A stretch of 64,000 nucleotides of DNA from Siderastrea radians (lineage: Eukaryota; Cnidaria; Anthozoa; Scleractinia; Rhizangiidae), in assembly GCA_964017195.1 (NCBI GenBank), contig OZ024898.1, forward strand, positions 1,412,001 through 1,476,000. Direction: 5' to 3'. The notes under the pieces were generated by a model. That model had not been told where the DNA came from and made no database searches. It worked only from the letters and a program-made list of their open reading frames with translations. Both the position numbers and the translations under genes were made by a program. Positions 13,810 to 24,344 of this stretch are shown here, in pieces. The first letter of the stretch is position 1, and every line of letters starts with the position of its first letter.

Positions 13810-14562
13810 TCACACTCGAGCTCCTCTGAGTTCATTCGTAGTTTGTTTCAGCTCAGCGTTCCGCTTTTTCGTGAAGGCAATTTTCTTTTCTAACTCCACA
13901 GTGTCTTTCTCTAATCCGTCCGCTTTCTTTTCAGCCTTCTTTCGTTTCACGACAGCCTTGGCAATCTTGTCTTTGATCTCCTCGAGTTTTTCTAAATATT
14001 GCTTTTCAGTCATTGGTGTATAGTTCTTTGAAAATTCGTGACCGGCTCGCTCCACCGCTCGCAATTTTTCTTCAATCCGAGATATGTGATCTTTAGCTAT
14101 CATCTCCCGTTTTTCGCCTGCCGCAATTTGCTTCTCCTTGGCTTGGATAGTTTTTTGCATTTTAGCAATGGCCTCGACGGTGGTTCTTGTTTTCTCTCGG
14201 TATTGTTCCACTGTATGCTCTACTGACCCGACATCGACTTTATTTTTCTCCAGAAACACTTTCATGTACGCGTTCTCGTCGCATCTCTGATTCGCAAAAT
14301 ACATTCTCTCCTTGCAATAACTTTCTTGAATCTCGACCTTTTCAAGGTCCTTTTCAGCCTTTGCTATCTCGTCCAGAATTTTCCTCTTCTTAAAAAGCGC
14401 ACGTTCTTCTCTCAAATTAACTTCAGCTAAAGCTTCTTTCGCTCGCTTCTCCCTCGCATATTCGGCTCTTGTGCTTTCAACCACAGCGTTCATTTTGGCG
14501 CGCACAGAATTCAGACCTGTAGTGACGGCTTTTCGTGGTTCTCCCCGCACCATACAAGCCAT
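13810..14562 (-). CDS. Tropomyosin-like coiled-coil protein, intronless
   Basis: A single frame from ATG at 14562 to the stop at 13810 encodes 250 residues. Apart from short ends, the protein is one long alpha-helical coiled coil, rich in K, E, A and R with heptad spacing. An example is ARAEY-type segments followed by EKDLEKVEIQESYCKERMYF and, later, IKDKIAKAVVKRKKAEKKADGLEKD. Length and composition fit invertebrate or cnidarian tropomyosin-like proteins that bind along actin filaments. The match is by overall character, not by a diagnostic motif, and other coiled-coil proteins are possible. There is a break in the heptads near residues 185-195 (EFSKNYTPMTEKQY). The absence of introns is unusual for tropomyosin and could reflect a retrocopy origin. 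Confidence 0.6.
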   Translation of the reverse strand: MACMVRGEPRKAVTTGLNSVRAKMNAVVESTRAEYAREKRAKEALAEVNLREERALFKKRKILDEIAKAEKDLEKVEIQESYCKERMYFANQRCDENAYMKVFLEKNKVDVGSVEHTVEQYREKTRTTVEAIAKMQKTIQAKEKQIAAGEKREMIAKDHISRIEEKLRAVERAGHEFSKNYTPMTEKQYLEKLEEIKDKIAKAVVKRKKAEKKADGLEKDTVELEKKIAFTKKRNAELKQTTNELRGARV

Positions 14563-16529
14563 TTTAACGCTGGGATAAGGCTTCCAAACGCGTTCTTAGG
14601 AGACCAGATATTTTGGCAGCCTTCCGTTTACGTGTCACGCTCAAGGTTGTAATGAATTGTCATCCACTTTACGCAGTTAAAAAAGGTCTTCACACATCGC
14701 TGCTGTTAGCCAATCAAATCTCAGGTCATTGTTTTTCGCTATCAAATGACGGATGAAGCAAACGATGAAGATTCCTTTTCCTGTAGTTAATCTGTGCAAG
14801 AGATTTGGCTGGTCACGCCGGAAACGGTGAAAAAATTTAGCTATTTGGCTAAGATTTCCCAGTTCGAGGGTAATTCTTTAAGTGCAGTGGTCAAAAATAG
14901 AGAATTGACCGTTACTGAAAAAGCAGATTTGTAAAGTGCTTCGTAGCGGGTATCTGAGTTGTCCTGTCAAAGCTAATAACAAGATAGCAAAACAACAAGA
15001 TTAATTGTATCGGTCTCTTTCTGTTCAAAGAAAATAAGGGAAAAATCAGCGGGATTTTGGTTATTTGTTTCTCTGTTTTTGTAAAATTCCCTCATTTTAC
15101 CGGCTATTTTTACGATAGAAGATCCCAGAAATGTTACCACTGAACTTGAATGTTCAATACCTGTTTTATTTTACTTCCTTGAATTTGCATTTGACGTAAA
15201 ATTTTCAATTCATCTTCGCGCTTTTGGCGGACAGATATTTGAATATGTATTTCAAAGAAGGAGAGCTATTTTGGTCATTCCTTTGTATAACTGATGGTAA
15301 CAAAAATAGAAACCAACAAACTGCTTAACAACTAAACTGTTAAGAGAATTAAGTTGACCGAGTGTTTGTATACAGTGATCGAAATTGCTTTGTTGTGGTC
15401 GACCACCAAAATAAAACGTATATTAAGATTTTAGCCGAGTGCTGTAGATAAACATGACATTGATTAAAAGAAGAATAGCAATACATTTTCCGACCATTTC
15501 TCAAGAACAATTCATTTTCAGCAGCGGTTTCAACTATATCAACTGACCCTGTTTTTCAAAGGTAACCGATTTTTAAAATCAATGTTTTGCATGTACAATA
15601 ATATCATGTAATGACTGTAATGCAAAATATGATAAAGATTATCTGTTTACATTCTATATTAACGCTTAAAAAGTTGATGTATAAAAAGAAACCGCCGTTT
15701 GTAGATATAAAATGTAGCCGGCTCTTCAAAAACAAGATCAAACAACACTAATGAACTTTGATGCCAGCCCACCAACATAAAGTAGTGTAATGTTTCCATG
15801 ACTGTACATGTGTTTTCAGCGTGCAAGTCGTCCGCTAGCTTTATTATCACTGATTGATCACATTCATGCCTTCATCATTGTCCTCCCCGGCACCTGTTGA
15901 TCTTCATAATGGTTTTATTTGGATTTTGTAATAAAATCGGAAGCCAGGTTTAACAACATTTTTTAACTGCGTTTAAAAGAATGCTGCCTTATAACAGAAA
16001 CAAACCTTAGAGTTTGGAGAAAACTACTGTTATTGGGGAAAGTGAAATATATATGACGTCGCCTCAAGTTAACAGTAATGGCGAGCAGCTGACAGTTAAA
16101 ATATAAAATACTAGACAACCGTTTAGAGAAATATAATGCTTAGAACTGCGAGGGCAGGTCAATGTAGGTCACTTTTTGAGGAGCCGGTAATAAACGGTTC
16201 AGTAATGGGCGGCAAAGTTCTAGTTTTCTTACCATTGTCCCTCTAGCTCATAGCCTGCGAAGTGCGAGGTTATCCGCTATATCTGCCTAGCATCGAGTGT
16301 AAATATATAACAAACGTTTCTGCATTTACCTTTTCTGTTTCCACTTTCGTAAGAACTGATTTCAGTCACCAGTCTTCAGAAAATTTCTCACCTCAAGAGA
16401 GACCATAGAGTGCCACAATACAAATTTTAGTGCCACACTTGACGAAATCTGATCCGCTTGGAAATATGTTGGAGAATACACACAGAAATGTACTGCACAA
16501 TATAGCTCGGTTCATCGTCAGGAGTCGTC
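14563..16529. other. Intergenic, no supported feature
   Basis: AT-rich DNA upstream of the coiled-coil gene. No conserved coding sequence, RNA gene or clear element was seen. Confidence 0.5.
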
Positions 16530-16860
16530 CGCCGTCACACTTAGGATTTCATTCATGGATTCAAAATTTATCACAGGAAAGCATTGCTCCAAAGTTTTCG
16601 TTTATTAGTAAATGGTTGCACTTTAGGATTTCATCCACAGATTCAAAGGAAAAACCACCTTCGCTTCGCATACCGAGCACAGGAAAGCACTTGTTAATAG
16701 CTTTCATTTTGAACGGACACACTTTATTTCATCCACAGACTCAAAAGGTGCAAGAGAGAACAGCTCACTGAGTAGCTTTCATTTGAATGGTCACACTTCG
16801 GATTTTTTTCCACAGGCTCAAAAGTTAGAACCACCTTGTACCTTTGATTTTAGGCACTCT
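16530..16860. repeat. Imperfect tandem array of a dispersed repeat
   Basis: Three or so degenerate units of about 80-110 bp, each containing a version of 'aggatttcatccacagactcaaaa' and 'catttgaatggtcacac'. Related copies occur at 7279-7365, 30530-30640, near 62395 and at 62880-63120. A short valine-free frame here is an artefact of the repeat. Confidence 0.6.
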
Positions 16861-17102
16861 TGAGAATAAAAGCTTGAAGATTAATGGCTGGCCAGACCAC
16901 AACACCGGGGATCACGTCGTCTATTCTCTTCGATGAGTACGTAACTGACAGGTTTCTCTATCGCCTCCTTCCAATTAAGTATGACCATCGCCCAATGCGG
17001 CGATCTCTCTTTCGTACATCTTATTTTATTTCAATATTGGATAGGGTACAAAACATCTGTTTTAGGTTAAGTAACTTCTTCATTAGCGATGAGGTAACAG
17101 TT

Positions 17103-17174
17103 GACTCCGTGGCGCAATGGTAGCGCGTCTGACTCCAGATCAGAAGGCTGCGTGTTCAAATCACGTCGGGGTCA
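17103..17174 (+). tRNA. tRNA-Trp (CCA), second copy
   Basis: It is identical to the tRNA at 11507-11578 except for one T-loop base (GTTCAAATC instead of GTTCGAATC). The purine at that position still fits the fold. It has the same acceptor, D, anticodon (CCA) and T stems and no intron. TTTTT starts about 8 nt downstream. It is in the opposite orientation to the first copy, 5.5 kb away. Confidence 0.95.
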
Positions 17175-17686
17175 GCTACAACTTTTTGAACTCACTCGCA
17201 TGTTTACTTTGAAACCAATTGGATACGTTACAAAATAAATTTTCGTACATTTCATTTTATTGAAAATAATTTTTTTAAAAAGGTGGCTTATTTATTGAGC
17301 AGATAAAACAACCCAGCCCGTCAGTGAAGACTATTTCCTAAGTGAAGAACAATAATTCATTTCACATTACTTACACTACATTCCATATTCCAAGACTTAA
17401 AGTTTAAACTAGTTATGCTTACTTGCAGAAGTGTGCCTTGTGTAATTTCAATACTGGTTAAGACCATTAAAAATTAGGCAGAAATGTTACTCTCGCTCAG
17501 AAAGCGAAACGTCACCACAAATAGGATGTAAGCAAGATATTAACAGAAAAACGATCATAACTTCAGATAAATTTACTGATTTTCCGTCATAACTAAAGCT
17601 TTGGAAACCTGTGAACGGATGCGCTAATATGAGCGCAGCAAGTTCAGAGCCTTTTAGTTAAATACTTTATTCCTCTGAGTTGACCC

Positions 17687-17729
17687 TATGTCTATATCCT
17701 TATCGGATAATGATAAGGATGTAGACATA
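17687..17729. repeat. Short near-perfect hairpin downstream of CHRAC1
   Basis: Two 18-bp arms (17687-17704 and 17712-17729) with one mismatch surround a 7-nt loop. It lies about 250 bp past the CHRAC1 stop codon and would fold in either transcript. Its role is unknown. Confidence 0.6.
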
Positions 17730-17983
17730 TCTAGTCTCAATAAGGTACTTGAAGGCAAACAAATCTAAGTTTTAATTTTCTGTTCTGGAATGTTTGTAAA
17801 CCTTCTAAACTTTGCTGGACAAGACCTAGATGTCAACCATGATGCAGTAAGTGTGCCAGAGAATGAAACCACGGCCTCGAGGATTCACAGTAATATGTGT
17901 TTTGCTTTTTGCTTGGCAATAATGTGTGGTGTAACAGACATTGTTCAAAGGCCATATTTACAACATGACGTTACTAAAAAGTT

Positions 17984-18862
17984 TTATTCTGACTCAGAGT
18001 CGGAGCTTGAACTGTCTATTTCAATTGACGACTTCCTTGATTTCTTCTTCATAGATTCCAGGAAATCTTTCACCAAAACTTTAGGAGGTACGATGTCTGA
18101 GGAAGGGAAAAAAGATAATAATACATAGTTTAAAGAGTTAATCACACTCATCAATAATGAATTTCAGGAGGGCCCTCAAAGTGAAAAAAAAAAGGAAAAG
18201 AAAAATAAGACAAAAACTATGAAGCACAAAACATAATAAGATAAGAGTAGTCCCCCCCCCCCCCCAGGTGTAGTGGTTAGCACGTTGGACTTCAGATCTC
18301 AAGGTCGGTGGTTCAGCAGCTACAATCTCGGACAAAACTGTTGAGACACTTCGGAATGAATGAGAACTTAGGCCGTGAACATCACTTACCACAACAAATC
18401 TTCCCACCTCTCCCCCTTATCAATGTTGCTTTGCCAACAAAACCCCCCTGAGGATTCCTCAGTCCCTCCAAACAACATTGAGTGAGGGGAGGGGGGGAGC
18501 ATTTCTGTGATCTTGTCGGTGTTTCCATACAGAGAAATGTAGAAATACGCTTGCTAATTGCGTTTGTCTCAACTAGTTTTGTCCAAGATTGTAGTCCCTG
18601 CCATCGTGTTGTTTCCTTAGACAAGAAACTTTACCCCACATTGTCTCTCTCTACCCAGGTGTATAAATGGGTACAGGCGACATACTGCTGGGGGTAACCC
18701 TGCGATGGACTAGCATCCTATCCAGGGGGAGTACTTAGCAATACTCTAAGCTCAGTACATTTTTTAACAACTTGTAATTTTATTATTATTATTTAGTGTG
18801 TCTCCAATTAGCACCCTGTCTTTATAGGGAGCTAGATCAATTTTGACACGTAATTAAAGTTA

Positions 18863-18910
<48 letters not shown>

Positions 18911-21395
18911 TAAGCTGCTTCATGCTACAGAAACCGGGATAAGCTCCGGCCATGTGGGCCTCCTAGGCTCGTGTGGGACTTCACCTTTACCTGATGTAAG
19001 ACTAAAACCATTTCATCACTTAAAAGATAGCAAGCTTGATCTAAATCGTTTTAGTTTCTAAACAAAATTTAACTTCTGCAGCAGAATTATTGGAAAACTG
19101 AGGAAAATCGGGAAACAAAAACGCTTACCTCCTAGGAACTGAAGAGCTTCGTCATCTTCAACTGCTTTTGCTGCAATTCAAAGGTGATAATAAAAACAAT
19201 AACCACATTTTTCATTTGAAAAAGTGGAGGTAAGAACTGACGAAGATGTGAGTCACATCAAACCATGTTTTACAAATTACAAAATGTCATGATCTTTTTA
19301 AAAATTGTGACAGAAAAATCAAGTTTACACAGTATTTTCATTACAATGGCCTAATATATCTGTGACAACCGCAAGGATATAACACAGCTAGGACAACCAA
19401 ATTTTGTAAATGGCAACGGCATCAATAGGGATTTTTGAGATAGAACACTTAATACAGTAATTGAAAGCAACAAATATGTGCACTGTATACACTAACACAC
19501 TGTGTAGTAAGTGCAGTGGATTACAATTGAGGTAAAAAGGTACAGTTAAAAATGCCATGAAAGATGGTAACTAGGGAGTCCACTGCTTAAGAGAAATTTC
19601 AGATACAATAGCTGAATACATATTAGAAGATGGAAACTCCTCACAGACAGAATTCCGACTATTTTTCCATCTAAACCGATGGTAAAATAGGAGGGAAAAC
19701 TTGTCTTAGACAGAAAACTGTCTTAAATTCATATTAGATGCGAAAATCACAATGAGCTTTTTTGCTTGCCCTGGTCTGAAGACAAGTTTCCCATCCAAGA
19801 TGGTTTTCCGTCACTAATATGAATTTGGCAAGTGATTCAACTATCACATGAGGGGTGGTTTCCTTCACCACTGTGATTGGGAATTAAGAATTTCAATTGT
19901 GAAGAGTCCTTCAAAGTAAAATCATCAGGATATGAGCAAATAAAATATACTTACAAAGACCTTTATATGTTAGTTGCTTTGAGTCTCTTTCCTGTTTATG
20001 AGCAGAGACTGCAAGATAATCTACAAATAACTCCTGCAAGAGAAGAAGATAAAATGGCATTCAGACCACAGGGGCACCTAACACAACTGGAGTTTCTGTT
20101 GTGTTAAGCAACTAAGAGTGTTGCGACTCCCCACTGGATGGGACGCTAATGGGTCTAACAATAGACCAATGGACAATTGACTAGCAAAAGATGGATCAAA
20201 ATGCACTAATCACGTTTTGCAGTCTTCTCAGCTAATAACATCACGGCTTAACTGACAAATGACCAATAACATCATAAGATTGTCGACCAATCAGGACAAC
20301 GACCCAGACCAGAGACTTATAACATCTACTGACGATTCACAGTTCACTTGACTCTGATGACGACTTCCACTCATGTTGTTGAAACGTCAGTCAATGTCAT
20401 CGCAAACAGTCCTTCTCAGGACTACACTCTCTTGTCTGTCGTGAGCAATTACTGTTATTACAAAGAATAGAAAAACTACAATACAAAATGTATAAATACA
20501 CATACTTATGACATCATAGCTTCTATAATAATGCGAATTTCAAGAAATCGATGTCATGTTTTGCACCATGATGATCATTAAATGCTGGCACTCTTTTCAT
20601 ATAACCAAAACTGCATGCCGTTTGAGTTTTAGGCTTTCTTCTGCTCAGGTCAAGTGACCTGCCATATATGGTTGTGACTCGAAAACCTTGAACACCTTTC
20701 CCATAGAACAAACATGGTGAAGCAGCTTACAGTGTATCTGTGGAAGTTAGGGTTTCTAAGACATGATGATTAGAAACTTCTCATAGCAACAATATGGTAG
20801 TTAGGAGTCTGCCGCCTTAAGGTTTCTTTCTGTTATAGCAATGTGGCTAGCAAAACACTGCCAGGTTCTCAAGAAATGAGCATCAAGAAGCTTCCTTAGC
20901 AACAATGTGATAGATAAGATGGTCTCTGTTTAACCACGACCAATTAATTGCAACGTTCCTCTGTACAGGGAAAGGAAAATGCAGTACAGTAGTTCACGTT
21001 GGGCTTTAAAGTCGCTGATTTCAAAAGATAAGTAGCACTTGCCAAACTTGTTCTTCCATATTTTCATACATTGTCTAGTTTCATTACCCCGTCTTACATA
21101 CATACTCTCATTGCACAAAGACAGATGAACTGAATGACAGAAAACTCATACAAAGTCAAGCATTTGGTTCGTTGGACAGCATGGCGTATTTGTAAACTTC
21201 GGTTATGAGCTTATGCACTTTTTACTCCAATAATTCGCCCCAAAAACAACTTACCGTAGCTTTCGTTACAAGGAATACGGACTCTTGGCTGAAATGAGGC
21301 AGATCCGGAGAGCTTTTCATGATCGTTTTTATCCGTGCTACAGGTAATTGTGTTAATTTTCCCGCGGCGCCATCGCCACTCGTTTTGTCCGCCAT
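17984..21395 (-). CDS. CHRAC1: CHRAC1 (CHRAC-15) histone-fold subunit (exons 21255-21395, 19955-20033, 19129-19170, 17984-18096)
   Basis: Four exons join in frame to give 124 residues. Exon 1 has MADK at the start, then LPVARIKTIMKSSPDLPHFS and QESVFLVTKAT, the first histone-fold helices. Exon 2 encodes ELFVDYLAVSAH and KQLTYKGL, exon 3 SKAVEDDEALQFLG, and exon 4 DIVPPKVLVKDFLESMKKKS with a serine/acidic tail ending SDSESE. In order, these parallel the remembered human CHRAC1 (IMKSSPEV, ELFVQCLA, LTYSDLA, FQFLADILPKK). The human protein pairs with POLE3/CHRAC17 in the CHRAC remodelling complex with SNF2H and ACF1. POLE4 is a weaker alternative. An upstream in-frame ATG (21407) would add four residues. 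The start codon lies in a CAATATGGCGGA context. The gene is divergent from GEMIN7, and its introns carry a SINE and a Penelope-like end. Confidence 0.88.
18266..18990 (+). mobile_element. tRNA-derived SINE-like repeat in CHRAC1 intron 3
   Basis: The left end (18266-18316) resembles a tRNA 5' half with RNA polymerase III boxes: 'gtgtagtggttagcacgttgg' as box A-like and 'ggtcggtggttcag' as box B-like. The body contains 'taaccctgcgatggactagc' and, after an ATT microsatellite, 'gataagctccggccatgtgg', which I remember as parts of an abundant cnidarian repeat. It lies antisense to CHRAC1. The 3' boundary is approximate. Confidence 0.55.
18864..18909. repeat. (ATT)n microsatellite
   Basis: About fifteen uninterrupted ATT units inside the SINE-like repeat. 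Confidence 0.95.
20120..20455 (+). mobile_element. Penelope-like element 3' end (solo), CHRAC1 intron 1
   Basis: The segment contains a hammerhead-like core and the remembered cnidarian PLE tail 'aacagtccttctcaggacta' followed by 'cactct'. No endonuclease or reverse transcriptase remains. It lies antisense to CHRAC1. Boundaries are approximate. Confidence 0.5.
20348..20394 (+). ncRNA. Hammerhead ribozyme-like motif (PLE family 2)
   Basis: Stem I TTGACT (20348-20353) pairs perfectly with AGTCAA (20389-20394). The CTGATGA box is at 20354-20360. Stem II is CGAC with GTTG, extendable by an A-T pair. The GAAA box is at 20381-20384, followed by CGTC as the minimal stem III and GUC-type cleavage site. 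An extra U before GAAA departs from the ideal fold. The sequence is unrelated to the motif at 4172, so the conserved boxes are not simple copies. Confidence 0.55.
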
Positions 21396-21399
21396 ATTG
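21388..21399 (-). promoter_or_regulatory. YY1/TISU-like element over the CHRAC1 start codon
   Basis: CAATATGGCGGA surrounds the ATG. It resembles the YY1 and TISU consensus (SAASATGGCGGC), with mismatches just before ATG and at the last base. In vertebrates such elements mark genes with very short leaders. Confidence 0.4.
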
Positions 21400-21407
21400 T
21401 GACTCAT

Positions 21408-21585
21408 ATTGTATTAATTTTTATTAGCTGAAGCAGCAAAAGCACTTGCCAGCGGTGTAAATATCCCACAATTCCATGTAAACTATTCATTTTTTAGAGT
21501 AATTCTTTTTCCAGCGAACATCGATTAAGCTTATATATTTTCCCATTTTTGGCCAAATTGTCTGGATAAATTTGTCAACAAAAGT
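21408..21585. promoter_or_regulatory. Bidirectional promoter of CHRAC1 and GEMIN7
   Basis: At most 190 bp separate the start codons of two divergent conserved genes, so both must be promoted from this interval. No clear TATA box was assigned. Confidence 0.65.
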
Positions 21586-21927
21586 ATGGACGACAGTGAA
21601 GAAGGCCTCAGCAGTGCAGAAAGGGAAAAAAATTCTGCGGATTGCAACGCTGAAGTCATGCAAACTGAGATTGAAGATGAACAAAATGCAAGAGCCTTTC
21701 TCAGAGAAAGATTTCTTCGTTTGCTTTTTGCATGTTACAACAAGCCAACGTGTTTCTCGATGCACGAGAAAACTCAGGTTCAGGCGATATTTCGTGGTAC
21801 TGATATTGACATGGAGAATCTGCAAGTGTCTGAGCTACAAACTCCCATGGGGGTAGTCCCTGAGGCACTTTTGAGATCATCTGATGTGTTGTCTTTTACA
21901 GTGGATTTTGAGAGTGGATTCAGCTAA
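21586..21927 (+). CDS. GEMIN7: Gem-associated protein 7
   Basis: A single exon encodes 113 residues. The N-terminal 30 residues are acidic and probably disordered. From about residue 35, RAFLRERFLRLLFACYNKPT, FSMHEKTQV and then TDIDMENLQVSELQTPMGV and EALLRSSDVLSFTVD match the remembered human Gemin7 Sm-like domain (ARAALRERYLRSL, TDLDVANFYVSQLQTPIGV, EALLRCSDIISYTF). Gemin7 pairs with Gemin6 and works in the SMN complex, which loads Sm proteins onto spliceosomal snRNAs in the cytoplasm. Domain length and order are complete. It starts within about 190 bp of the divergent CHRAC1 gene. Confidence 0.93.
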   Translation: MDDSEEGLSSAEREKNSADCNAEVMQTEIEDEQNARAFLRERFLRLLFACYNKPTCFSMHEKTQVQAIFRGTDIDMENLQVSELQTPMGVVPEALLRSSDVLSFTVDFESGFS

Positions 21928-23650
21928 CACATGAACACGTGGGGGCAACTTCTATTCCAAAATTATCATGAAGATTTCAGAGCTATCCTTATCACTGGGA
22001 GCAAAAGAAGGTCATCTTACATCACTCTGATTGTCTTGATTAATAGCTGATGACAGACATTTAATGAATGGCGATACATTTGCATTTATATGGAAGAGGT
22101 CTCTGGCTGACACTGTCAGTAGGATTTTCATTTCACTGTTACTAACCAAACCCTTGGCATGTGAAGTGAATGAAGGAAGTGTGTGGTTTAGTCATTGCAG
22201 TTTACTGTGAGAGCAAACATCTGCATGTAGAAAGTGCCTACTATACCTTGTTCCCAGGGTCTCTCCTCTAAGCAAGAGAAGAGAGACTGGGAATAAGTTG
22301 ACTACATGGCTGCTGCCTGGTCTTCAGAGTGTGGCAAGTGCATGTGCAAGTTTCCTCATTGTTTCTTTATTGCACACTGGTAAAATGCCTCTGCACTCAC
22401 ATAATCAAAAAAGTCAAATGCCTGGGGGTGGGGGGGATGGGCAGTTTTGGAATTGACTGGTACATAAAGTGGTGGAGAGCTGAATTAGATAAATTAACTG
22501 TAATGAAACTGATGCATTTGAAAAAATCATAGTTTCTTTGTTAATGCTACACTTGCCTGGTGTTACAAAGGTAAATGTTGTAATGTTGCATGGTTAACTA
22601 ATAAGTTGAATCTTGAATCTAAGTTGGAAATTAAATATGGAACATGATATTTGTGGAGCCAATTCGCGTAACACTTTTTGAATAGGGTTGTAAGGACTGA
22701 ACTGAAGGTATTGGAGATCATAGGGTTGTGTGGGACTTGATATGCTGTGTGAGCTACTTATGGAATGTCCAGCTATTTTCTCCTATTTTTTCATGTTTTT
22801 TTCTTATTTTTCGTGTTCAAATTTCCTATTTTCCTATTTTCTTGAGCCTATGTGCTGCTTGACACCCTGCCAGCGTCCTATATTGTTGATACAGAAGCGT
22901 AAAAAGGCGTCTGTTCAATTAGGAACCCCCAATAGACAAATGCAAGATTTATTCTCCAGGCCAACTGGCAAAAAAATCTGATGAAATATTTTAACAATAA
23001 TGGGTAGTTCACATGAAGGGACTTGGTCCCTGGGACTAGTCCCCATGTGTGTGCTGACATTAAAAGAGCAAGAACACGACTGCACACCCCTTGTTACAGT
23101 TTCCATGGCAGGCACTGTCATGCTTGCCTGTGTGGTATTGTAGTTAGACTATCCCTGAAATAAAAAGGGGCTGATTATAGTCTACCACCTTTTTTTCAGA
23201 AGTATTCTTCTGCCAAATGTCTTGAAACTATTTCAAACTTGAAAAAAGAAAAAGCAACCAAACACTTGCTCTTTGAAACGCTTTAAAATTGTTTAAAGCA
23301 AGTGTGTATTTTGTTTTGTCATTTGTCCTAAACAAGGACCTAAAATGGAGGGTGTTGTCCAACACAGGGTAGGTATTTTAGGGCTTTTTTTGTCCTAAAC
23401 AGGGTCAGGGATTCAAACCCTCAGCACCAACCCTATACCAAAACATGGGTGAAGTCCCCCCCCCCTCCAGAAAAACTGTGAACACTTAAAATATCCTGGA
23501 ACGTTGACTATATTGTGAGCAATTATTTGATTCCAGTTCTTGCTGTGACAAACTCTTGCACCGTTGGTTACAATAATATTGGAAATTCCAGAAATTTTTT
23601 GTGCATTCACATTTGTATGTGCTGCTCTGTAACTGTGTTCCCACAGCAAG

Positions 23651-23865
23651 TTAACCCTTTACAACTGTAAGCCCTAAAATTGACAAAAATGAAATTTCTC
23701 TATACATTATTACTACTCATTCAAACATTCAAGTGACGAGAATGAAGAAAGTGATCACCAAGGATGAGATGTCCTGATATTTAGACAAATTCTCCACACT
23801 AGTTCCATAATGTATAAAGAACAGTAAGGAGAAGATGCCTTTTATATCGGGGCTTAAAGGTGTAA
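23651..23865 (+). mobile_element. TTAACCCTTTAAGCCC MITE, copy 1
   Basis: It begins TTAACCCTTTA and ends 'gggcttaaaggtgtaa'. The interior 'aagtgatcaccaaggatgagatgtcctga' and 'ttctccacactagttccataa' is shared with the five or more copies between 45.5 and 52 kb. It has no coding capacity and is about 215 bp long. Confidence 0.75.
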
Positions 23866-24169
23866 ACCATACAATAAGGTTGTCTTCTATGCAACCTGAC
23901 TTTCTCTCTGACTTACACCCTGATGTAACACCATTTTTCACAAACAAGACATCAGTGTTACTGAATATTATTCTTTTATTGGTTACTACTAAAATAGTTT
24001 CAACTACAGGTGTGACTGATTTTCATTATAGTATAACGCTAAATTTTGGCATGCTCCCATTGGTCAAAATCGATCATGTGACGTGACGTCTCTCCTCAGT
24101 GGGTGCCTATCAGTGCATAGTGCCCGTTTTTGGCAATTTTTGCTCAAAATTTAGCATTGTACAATAAAA

Positions 24170-24344
24170 ACAATAGAGTCCTTCTATCTCAGACCCTATG
24201 TGTGATAGGTTCCCTTGGAAATTTGATGTTCAAACTTCACATGAGCCCTTGAACTATGTTCTCGGGCTAACATTTGTTGTGAACATCAAATTTCCTCGGG
24301 CAACCTGTCACACGATAGTGCCTTCAACAGAAGAACTCTATTGT
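24170..24344. mobile_element. Foldback element, 175 bp
   Basis: The ends ACAATAGAGT and ACTCTATTGT are inverted. Long inner arms (around 24198-24233 and 24278-24314, with GAAATTTGATGTTCA and its complement) make most of it one hairpin. Confidence 0.7.

Noticed and set aside
16430..16771. 113-aa forward frame
   Set aside because: Falls in the degenerate dispersed-repeat array, with no domain and repeated motifs at the DNA level.
18266..18316. Candidate tRNA gene
   Set aside because: Only the box A-like and box B-like parts are present and no full cloverleaf can be closed. It fits a SINE head better.
19877..20107. 76-aa forward frame containing KYTYKDL
   Set aside because: It lies antisense over CHRAC1 exon 2, whose reverse-strand sequence gives the conserved histone-fold segment with correct splice sites.
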